Source: Oligosphaeraceae bacterium (GTDB lineage: Bacteria > Verrucomicrobiota > Lentisphaeria > Oligosphaerales > Oligosphaeraceae). Taken from it: a stretch of 11,571 nucleotides of DNA. A model generated the notes under the pieces. It had not been told where the DNA came from. It saw nothing but the letters and a program-made list of their open reading frames with translations, and did not search any database. Made by a program: the position numbers and the translations under genes. Shown piece after piece: positions 6,613 through 11,571 of the stretch (position 1 is its first letter; each line of letters starts with the position of its first letter). The DNA is taken from assembly GCA_012515455.1 (NCBI GenBank), contig JAAYYJ010000101.1:1-11571 (forward strand). The letters are read 5' to 3'.

Positions 6613-7329
6613 TCATTCGCCCCCGGTTGGGAGGAGGAGACTGGCCTGACGGAAGCTGAAGACCTCCTGGTTGCATTTGCCGCTGCCGAAGATCACGTGG
6701 TCCAGGACCTGAATGCCGATGATTTCGCCGGCCTTCTGCAGCGAGTGGGTGATATTGACATCCTCGTTTGATGGTCTGGTCTCGCCGCTGGGATGGTTGT
6801 GGCAGAGAATCACCGCCTGGCAGGCCTCGCGAATGGCAAAGCGAAAGACCTCCCGGGCGTGCACCAGGCTGCGGTCAACCAGCCCCAGAGAAACCAGGAT
6901 ATCCGAGAGCAGCTGCATGCGCGAATCCAGCAGCAGCACATGGAATTCCTCCTGAGTGTCCTGGCGCAGCTTCTCGCGCACATAGCGGGCCACCTCCTGC
7001 GGAGCAGTAAGCTTGCATTGCGCCCCGTGCTCCTCCAGACGCAGCCGGCGGGCCAAAGCGAAGGTCGCCAGCAGCTCCACCGCTTTGGCCGTGCCCAGAC
7101 CGGGTATCCGGCTGATCTCACTGACCGTCGCCGCTGACAAGCGCTGCAGGCTGCCGGCAAAATGCTGCAGCAGGTCCGTGGCCAGATCAAGAGCAGAATG
7201 CCCCCGGGTGCCGCTGCGAATCAAAATGGCCAGCAGTTCCCGCGTGCTTAACGCATCTGCACCAAAACTCAATACCCGCTCCCGCGGACGCTCCTGGGAC
7301 GGCAAATCCGCAATCATCCGTTCCGCCAT
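6613..7329 (-). CDS. radC: RadC family JAB/MPN-domain protein
   Basis: The protein has 238 residues, close to the family's usual 220-240. The N-terminal part (about 1-100) has the RadC UPF0758 pattern RPRERxLxxGxxxLSxxELLAILIRSG and a helix-hairpin-helix-like IPGLGTAKAVEL (75-86). The C-terminal MPN/JAB domain holds the metal motif HNHPSGETRPSNED (177-190; His177, His179, Asp190) with EEF at 127-129 supplying the glutamate. RadC was named for DNA repair, but later work questioned that and its biochemical role remains unsettled. The ATG at 7329 is chosen because GGGAGG lies just upstream at ideal spacing and MAERxxxxxP fits the family. A further upstream in-frame start (7383) has no such site. 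It is monocistronic, facing a hairpin-rich region downstream and a divergent region upstream. Confidence 0.96.
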   Translation of the reverse strand: MAERMIADLPSQERPRERVLSFGADALSTRELLAILIRSGTRGHSALDLATDLLQHFAGSLQRLSAATVSEISRIPGLGTAKAVELLATFALARRLRLEEHGAQCKLTAPQEVARYVREKLRQDTQEEFHVLLLDSRMQLLSDILVSLGLVDRSLVHAREVFRFAIREACQAVILCHNHPSGETRPSNEDVNITHSLQKAGEIIGIQVLDHVIFGSGKCNQEVFSFRQASLLLPTGGE

Positions 7330-7377
7330 AACTACCTCCCTGTATGTGTGGCTATGCTCACAGTGAAAAAACAACAG

Positions 7378-7407
7378 GAACAAAAAAGAACAAAGAAGAA
7401 CAAGAAT
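7378..7407. repeat. Three 10-bp direct repeats (GAACAA-rich)
   Basis: GAACAA occurs at 7378, 7388 and 7398, exactly 10 bp apart, each followed by an A/G tetramer. In the radC direction this reads as repeated TTGTTC in the presumed 5' leader. One-turn phasing could mean a bent A-tract or a multi-site protein target. It could also be low-complexity slippage. Confidence 0.7.
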
Positions 7408-7408
7408 T

Positions 7409-7449
7409 CACAATTGTTTGCTTTATAGTATATTAAGTTATATTTTTTA
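7409..7449. promoter_or_regulatory. AT-rich island, probable promoter(s)
   Basis: This block of mostly A/T sits in a GC-rich gap between divergent genes. On the minus strand TATACT (7432-7427) and TATAAA (7427-7422) are reasonable -10 elements for radC, about 95 bp from its start, but no good -35 is seen. On plus, TATATT (7439-7444) with TTGTTT (7414-7419) is a poorly spaced pair. Confidence 0.35.
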
Positions 7450-7464
7450 GACCACTGCCGCGCA

Positions 7465-7494
7465 CCGCGGTTGCAGCCGCGGGTATATTTTTTT
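7465..7494 (+). terminator. Terminator-like hairpin plus T-run with no upstream plus-strand gene
   Basis: CCGCGG (7465-7470) pairs with CCGCGG (7477-7482) around TTGCAG, then GTATA leads into a run of eight T. It has the form of an intrinsic terminator on plus, though the stem and T-run are separated by a few bases. Nothing coding precedes it on that strand, so it would end a short RNA started in the AT island. Confidence 0.35.
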
Positions 7495-7501
7495 TGTACC
7501 G

Positions 7502-7541
7502 CCGGCAGGCCGCCGCCGGGGGCGCCGCGGTGGCCTGCCGG
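7502..7541. repeat. 10-bp perfect inverted repeat, GC-rich
   Basis: CCGGCAGGCC (7502-7511) and GGCCTGCCGG (7532-7541) enclose a 20-nt GC-rich loop. The right arm overlaps CCGCGGTGG (7525-7533), which is also complementary to bases 7642-7650, so two alternative pairings are possible. Confidence 0.75.
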
Positions 7542-7594
7542 TTGCCCTTTCTGCCGCTGCAGTTCGGCTGTCATTTATCCAATAAAACGTCCTT

Positions 7595-7669
7595 CTGGTG
7601 CGTTAGAGTCAAAACAGTGTGATTTTTACTCTACCAGACTACCACCGCGGCGACAGGCGCGGGTTTTTT
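7595..7669 (+). promoter_or_regulatory. Candidate attenuator/leader structure before the glycosyltransferase
   Basis: CTGG..TAGAGT (7595-7598, 7604-7609) pairs with ACTCTACCAG (7628-7637). It is followed by CCGCG (7645-7649) pairing with CGCGG (7658-7662), then G and six T (7664-7669), ending 6 nt before the ATG at 7676. A hairpin plus T-run this close to a start codon is typical of transcription attenuators, but no known riboswitch consensus was recognised. Confidence 0.35.
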
Positions 7670-7675
7670 ATTCTC

Positions 7676-9079
7676 ATGAAATTAAGCGGCAACATCACCG
7701 GCGACATCCTCTCCCCCCGCGGTTTCCCCCAGGCGACCCTGGTCCTCTGCCCCTGGCAGAAGAAATTCCTGCTGGTTTTGCTGCTCAGCCTGCTCGGGCT
7801 GCTGTTCTGGGACTGGCGCAGCGTGTTGCTGGTACTCAACATCCTGCTGACCATCTTCTACCTCACCGCGACCCTGCACCGGATGTTTATCATCGAACTG
7901 GCCTTGCGCCGCCCCCGGGAAATCATCATCCCGCCGGAAAAGTTCAGCACCCCGCCGAACGGGCGCGAGTGGCCACGCTATATGGTCATCCTGCCCATGT
8001 ACCACGAGGGCGAGATCCTGCCGGAGCTCATTGCCGGACTGCAGAAGCTTGACTACCCCACCGACCGCCTCGAAATCCGCCTCCTGATCGAGGCCGACGA
8101 CGAGGAGACCCGCAGCGTGGCCGAGAGTCTGCGCCTGCCCGGACATTTCAAGATCACCCTGATCCCCCCCTCCCAGCCGCGCACTAAGCCCAAGGCCTGC
8201 AATATCGGCATCGAGGAAGGCGAGGCGGATTATCTGGTGATCTATGATGCCGAGGACAAACCCGAGCCGGACCAGCTCAAGAAGGCCGCCTGGGCCTTCG
8301 CGCAGTCCCCCCCCGAGGTCGCCTGCATCCAGGCCAAGCTGGGATACTACAACCCCGACTGGAATATCCTGACCCGCTGCTTCACTGCCGAATACGCGAC
8401 CTGGTTCGGACTCTGCCTGCCCGGATTGGACTGCCTGCAGTCGCCCATCCCCCTGGGAGGGACCTCGAACCACTTCAAATTCGACATCCTGCGCCAGGTC
8501 GGCGGCTGGGACGAATACAACGTCACCGAGGACTGCGACCTGGGGCTGCGCCTGTTCATCGCCGGCTGGCGGACCAGGATCCTCGAGTCCACCACCTGGG
8601 AGCAGGCCTGCCCCAGTCTGCCTTTCTGGATCCGCCAGCGCTCCCGCTGGGTCAAGGGCTACATCCAGACCTACCTGGTGCATACCCGCGACTTCTGGAA
8701 TGTGCACCGCAAGCTTGGCCTCTGGAACAGCCTGCAGTTCCACCTCTTTATCGGCGGCACTTTCTTCAGCCAGCTGATCAACCCGCTGTACTGGCTGATG
8801 ACCCTGGCCTGGATTTTCCTGCGCCCGCAGGGACTGGACCAGTTCTTCCCCCTGCCGGTGTTCGTGATGGGCGCATTCTGCCTGTTCGTGGGCAATTTCG
8901 TGTTCGCCTACACCAGCGGCATCGCCTGTGTCCGGCGCGGGGTCGGGTACCTGGCCCATTACGCGCTGCTGATGCCCTTCTACTGGATGCTGATGAGCGT
9001 CGGCGCCTGGAAGGGCTTCTGGCAAATCATCAGCAAGCCCCACCATTGGGAAAAAACCAAGCACTTCGCCAACCAATGA
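7676..9079 (+). CDS. Family 2 glycosyltransferase, processive membrane type (XagB-like)
   Basis: The protein has 467 residues and should transfer sugars from a nucleotide-sugar donor at the cytoplasmic face of the membrane. Membrane segments lie near 31-46 and 48-66, and again at about 353-386, 394-416 and 425-445. Between them is a GT-A catalytic domain: ILPMYHEGE (105-113), LIEADDEET (137-145), YDAEDKPEP (190-198, DxD equivalent), PLGGTSNHF (259-267), NVTEDCDLGLRL (282-293, TED) and IRQRSRWVKGY (319-329, Q/RxxRW). The last three are hallmarks of cellulose/mannan/poly-GlcNAc synthase-like enzymes. The C-terminus HHWEKTKH is typical of the subgroup. The start is not marked by a good ribosome site; an in-frame GTG at 7619 is possible, but the ATG keeps the leader hairpin outside the gene. 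Donor and product are unknown. Confidence 0.92.
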   Translation: MKLSGNITGDILSPRGFPQATLVLCPWQKKFLLVLLLSLLGLLFWDWRSVLLVLNILLTIFYLTATLHRMFIIELALRRPREIIIPPEKFSTPPNGREWPRYMVILPMYHEGEILPELIAGLQKLDYPTDRLEIRLLIEADDEETRSVAESLRLPGHFKITLIPPSQPRTKPKACNIGIEEGEADYLVIYDAEDKPEPDQLKKAAWAFAQSPPEVACIQAKLGYYNPDWNILTRCFTAEYATWFGLCLPGLDCLQSPIPLGGTSNHFKFDILRQVGGWDEYNVTEDCDLGLRLFIAGWRTRILESTTWEQACPSLPFWIRQRSRWVKGYIQTYLVHTRDFWNVHRKLGLWNSLQFHLFIGGTFFSQLINPLYWLMTLAWIFLRPQGLDQFFPLPVFVMGAFCLFVGNFVFAYTSGIACVRRGVGYLAHYALLMPFYWMLMSVGAWKGFWQIISKPHHWEKTKHFANQ

Positions 9080-10566
9080 CCGCCGCCACTCACCCACCCC
9101 GCCGCAGCTGGCACCGGAACCCCGCCCTGCTGGCCCTCGCTTGCGCCGTCCTGGCGCTGTGCCTGTACTGCCTGCCAGTCAGCTCCAGCCCGGCCATGGA
9201 GAACTGCAGCACCATTGTGGCATCCCTGCGCAACAGCCAGAACTGGGGCCGGCAGGCCCTGGTCGGCAGCCTGGAATACGGCCCGCTGCAGACCTTGTTC
9301 CTGCTGGCCTGCCAGAGCCTGGGCGGAGCCATCGGCCTGTCCGCCGGAAAACTCTACAGCGTCATCTGCCAGAGCATCATCATGGTCACCCTGCTGCTGT
9401 GGCAGAAAAACCACGGCCGGGCGGGGCGCGGCCTGGCCGGCGCGGCGCTGCTGCTGGCCGGGGCGCTATTCTTCCCGCCACTGCGGGAATTACTGTCCTA
9501 CGCCGCCGTCTCACCGGCCTGGCTGAATGCCGCCCTGCTCTGCACCCTGTTCTACCAGTTCAGCCAATGGCACCGGGAGCAGGAACTGCGCTGGCTGGTG
9601 CTCTGCGCGGCCAGCCTGTCCCTGCTGATGCTCTGCGGCAGCTGCGGCATCATGCTGGCCCTGGGATGCATCCCGGTGCTGCTGCGGGAAATCTCCTGCA
9701 CCCTGGACGACCACGAGAAATTCAGCGGCCTGCCGACTCTGCTGCTGCTGCCGGCCGGCTATGCGCTGTTGCTGTATTTCGTCTGGAACTGGCTGGTGCT
9801 GGACGACGCGCTGTTCTTCCTGCGCGATTACTGGAGCCGGGCCAGCTCGCTGCCCCTGGCAGCGCTGCTGCATTTCCCGCCCGCGTCCCGGCGCCTGGGG
9901 CTGCTGTTCCTGCTCCTGGCCGCACTGACCACGCTACTGTGCTTCGACCGGACCTGCAAGGCCCCGGCCCGGCTGCTGCTGCCTCTGGCGCTGCTGCTGC
10001 CCCTGCACTTCCATTTCACCCAAATAATGCAGGTCTACTCCGGCGGTTTGCCGGCGTACCTCCTGGCGGTGCTGCTGGCCCTGCTGCTGGTGCTGAACAG
10101 CAGCGATTACCGCCGGCGCCAGCGCACGACCCAGTTCCTGCTGTCCCTGGCGCTGCTGTACTGCGCCCTGCCCATCGGCGTCAGCGCCTGCTTCCAGCCC
10201 GCCGGCGGTGCCCCGCCGCGCACCGAACTGACCGCCTACATCGATCAGTTCTGGCCCGATTCACGCATTATGCTCTACGGCCTGCCCCTGGCCCTCGCCT
10301 ACCCCGACCTGCAGGAGCACCGCTTCCAGGCCCGGCTGGATTACCAGGAGGGAGATTTCCTGACCCAGGCCCGGGACGAACAGCTGCACCTGCTGGTGCC
10401 GCCCCCGGACGGCAAATATTACCCGGCCCGGAAATCGGTTCTGGCGGAGATTCACGCCCAGGGGCGGCCCTGGCTATTCCTGGAAAAACAGTGGCCCGGC
10501 GGCTGGCAGCTCTGGCGTTGTGTGATCCCCCCCGAGGGTGAATCAAAGCTCGATGCCCTGCGCTAA
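9076..10566 (+). CDS. Polytopic membrane protein, possible GT-C-type glycosyltransferase
   Basis: I do not recognise a named family for this 496-residue protein. It has about 10-12 hydrophobic segments (roughly 17-34, 71-86, 95-109, 117-133, 150-165, 172-204, 220-242, 273-291, 298-312, 325-340, 351-369) and a hydrophilic C-terminal domain of about 115 residues. An acidic residue in the first external loop (MENC, 41-44) and the later EYGPLQTLFLLACQSLGG (67-84) resemble the first-loop acid and PPL-type motif of ArnT/PMT-like lipid-sugar transferases, hence the tentative GT-C label. Its ATG overlaps the TGA of the preceding glycosyltransferase (ATGA), so the two are translationally coupled and probably act together. 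Low-complexity leucine-rich stretches make family assignment by eye unsafe. Confidence 0.8.
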   Translation: MTAATHPPRRSWHRNPALLALACAVLALCLYCLPVSSSPAMENCSTIVASLRNSQNWGRQALVGSLEYGPLQTLFLLACQSLGGAIGLSAGKLYSVICQSIIMVTLLLWQKNHGRAGRGLAGAALLLAGALFFPPLRELLSYAAVSPAWLNAALLCTLFYQFSQWHREQELRWLVLCAASLSLLMLCGSCGIMLALGCIPVLLREISCTLDDHEKFSGLPTLLLLPAGYALLLYFVWNWLVLDDALFFLRDYWSRASSLPLAALLHFPPASRRLGLLFLLLAALTTLLCFDRTCKAPARLLLPLALLLPLHFHFTQIMQVYSGGLPAYLLAVLLALLLVLNSSDYRRRQRTTQFLLSLALLYCALPIGVSACFQPAGGAPPRTELTAYIDQFWPDSRIMLYGLPLALAYPDLQEHRFQARLDYQEGDFLTQARDEQLHLLVPPPDGKYYPARKSVLAEIHAQGRPWLFLEKQWPGGWQLWRCVIPPEGESKLDALR

Positions 10567-10583
10567 ACCACGCCCGGCGCCCC

Positions 10584-11571
10584 TCAGAGCAGCGGCAGCA
10601 CCTGCCCGATTTTCAGCAGCATCCCGGTCTGATAGACGATAAAGGTCAAGATATAGGCCACCAGGAACATCCCCGCCGACTGGGCGATGGCCATGCCCCA
10701 GGAATGCAGCTCCCGCCGGACCACCGCGACAGTGGCCACGCAGGGCATGGTCAGCAGACAGAACAGCATGATGCTGAATGCCTGCAGGGGATTGTAGTTG
10801 CGCTGCAGATGCTGGCGCAGGGGCAGCGATTCCTCGCTGCTGTCCTCGACCGAATAGAGTATCCCCAGCTGGGAGACGAACAGCTCCTTGGCGGCCGCAG
10901 CGCCGATCAGCGAGGTGCTGACCTTCCAGTCGAAGCCCAGCGGGCGGAAGAGCGGCGCCAGGGCCCGCCCCACCCGGCCGGTGACCGTGTAGGCCATGGC
11001 CTCGGCCTGCTGCTCGAGCTCCAGCTGGCGCAGGCCGGCCGCGCGCGCCAGCTCATCCAAATCCCCCTGCTGCTGCAAGGCTGTCTTCTCCGCCGCATAA
11101 TCGCGTGCAAAGGCCTGCTTTTGGGGGAAGGTATTGGCCAGGAACAGTATCACCGACGCCAGCAGAATCACCGTCCCGGCTTTGCTCAGGTACATCTTGC
11201 TGCGCTCCCAGACGTGAATCAGCATGCTCTTGACGGTCGGCATCCGGTACGGCGGCAGCTCCAGCAGATAGACCTCGCCGTCGCCCTTGAACAGGGTGTC
11301 CTTCATCAGCCGGGCGGCCAGCATGGCCACCAGCACCCCGATGATGTAGATGCCCCACAGAGTGAAGGCCCGATGCTGGGGCAGGAAGAAGGCCGGGATG
11401 AACAGCGAGTAAATCGGCAGCCGGGCCCCGCAGCTCATAAAGGGCAGCACCATAATGGTGGTGGTGCGGTCCTTCTCGGATTCGATGCTCCGGGTGGCCA
11501 GCACCGCCGGCACCGTGCAGCCGAAGCCCAGCACCAGGGGGATGAAGCTCTTCCCGTGCAGTCCAAAACGC
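10584..11571 (-). CDS. feoB: Ferrous iron transport protein B, C-terminal part (5' end outside window)
   Basis: About 328 residues of FeoB are visible, entering at the right edge in frame as RFGLHGKSFIPLVLGFGCTVPA. GFGCTVPA and FMSCGARLPIY are the two cysteine-containing gate motifs of the FeoB membrane domain. Further on are AAAAKELFVSQLG, the periplasmic-loop region of charged helices (FARDYAAEKTALQQQ...), and the closing helices LLTMPCVATVAVVRRE and a final segment ending at KIGQVLPLL. The N-terminal G domain lies outside the window. The protein takes up Fe(II) across the inner membrane. The gene converges on the polytopic membrane protein gene with 17 bp between stops and no obvious terminator. 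feoA, if adjacent, would lie upstream beyond the window. Identification is near certain. Confidence 0.96.
   Translation of the reverse strand, partial: RFGLHGKSFIPLVLGFGCTVPAVLATRSIESEKDRTTTIMVLPFMSCGARLPIYSLFIPAFFLPQHRAFTLWGIYIIGVLVAMLAARLMKDTLFKGDGEVYLLELPPYRMPTVKSMLIHVWERSKMYLSKAGTVILLASVILFLANTFPQKQAFARDYAAEKTALQQQGDLDELARAAGLRQLELEQQAEAMAYTVTGRVGRALAPLFRPLGFDWKVSTSLIGAAAAKELFVSQLGILYSVEDSSEESLPLRQHLQRNYNPLQAFSIMLFCLLTMPCVATVAVVRRELHSWGMAIAQSAGMFLVAYILTFIVYQTGMLLKIGQVLPLL

Larger units (their letters stand above)
7330..7675. promoter_or_regulatory. Divergent intergenic region between radC and the glycosyltransferase
   Basis: This 346-bp gap holds an A-rich tract with 10-bp periodic repeats (7378-7407), an AT island (7409-7449), a GC hairpin plus T8 (7465-7494), a 10-bp-stem hairpin (7502-7541), a hairpin at 7595-7637 and a GC hairpin plus T6 just before the glycosyltransferase ATG. 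No gene is credible here. It probably contains the radC promoter and a long structured leader for the glycosyltransferase. Confidence 0.6.

Noticed and set aside
7590..7662. tRNA-like segment before the glycosyltransferase (GGTAGAGT on minus)
   Set aside because: There is no T-loop GTTCGA, no paired acceptor stem and no clear anticodon arm; it fits better as an attenuator-like hairpin pair.
7682..9097. Long minus-strand open frame of 471 codons opposite the glycosyltransferase
   Set aside because: It has no recognisable motif and is rich in Gly, Gln, Glu and Val as expected of an antisense shadow of GC-rich coding DNA. The plus-strand frame has all GT2 motifs.
9141..10541. 466-codon plus-strand frame inside the polytopic membrane protein gene
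   Set aside because: It is Pro/Ala/Gly/Arg-rich low complexity with no membrane pattern; it is the +2 shadow of the hydrophobic gene that starts at the coupled ATG.
10567..10583. Bidirectional terminator between the membrane protein and feoB
   Set aside because: The 17-bp gap has no inverted repeat or T-run large enough to support one.

Overview
The window is GC-rich, densely packed bacterial chromosome from a Gram-negative-type organism. It holds nine protein genes, two of them cut by the window ends, plus three non-coding gaps with unusual secondary structure. No rRNA, tRNA, transposase or CRISPR array is visible. Taxonomy cannot be fixed from the sequence. The stacked palindromic intergenic units (AACCCC..GGGGTT hairpins and the CCCAGGGTTGGTTGC hairpin) and the sugar-catabolic gene set recall Planctomycetes-Verrucomicrobia-Lentisphaerae genomes. 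That is an impression from memory, not a demonstrated placement.

Layout. (1) Positions 1-1304, plus strand: the 3' part of oligoribonuclease (orn), then 4 bp later a CPBP-family intramembrane protease. (2) Positions 1301-4878, minus strand: a two-gene unit in which an AraB-type FGGY ribulokinase is followed by a 651-residue FAD-dependent oxidoreductase of the fumarate-reductase flavoprotein superfamily. Its stop codon overlaps the stop of the protease gene. (3) Positions 4879-5276: a 398-bp divergent intergenic region with several hairpins and the look of a multicopy repeat. (4) Positions 5277-6335, plus strand: a Gfo/Idh/MocA-family dehydrogenase, less GC-rich than its neighbours. (5) Positions 6336-6612: a tandem set of five hairpins, including a perfect palindrome with 26-bp arms. 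(6) Positions 6613-7329, minus strand: radC. (7) Positions 7330-7675: a divergent region with an AT-rich island, a 10-bp phased repeat and a possible attenuator leader. (8) Positions 7676-10566, plus strand: a processive-type family 2 glycosyltransferase translationally coupled (ATGA overlap) to a polytopic membrane protein of GT-C appearance. (9) Positions 10584-11571, minus strand: the C-terminal portion of the ferrous iron transporter FeoB.

How the genes may work together. The kinase, FAD oxidoreductase and divergent Gfo/Idh/MocA dehydrogenase form a plausible locus for oxidising and phosphorylating a sugar or polyol. The expected arabinose partners AraA and AraD are absent from the window. 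The glycosyltransferase pair looks like a small dedicated glycan or glycolipid synthesis module at the inner membrane. orn, radC and feoB are housekeeping or nutrient genes with no obvious link to these modules. The least explained material is non-coding: the hairpin cluster after radC/Gfo, the structured leader before the glycosyltransferase, and the structured divergent region upstream of araB.
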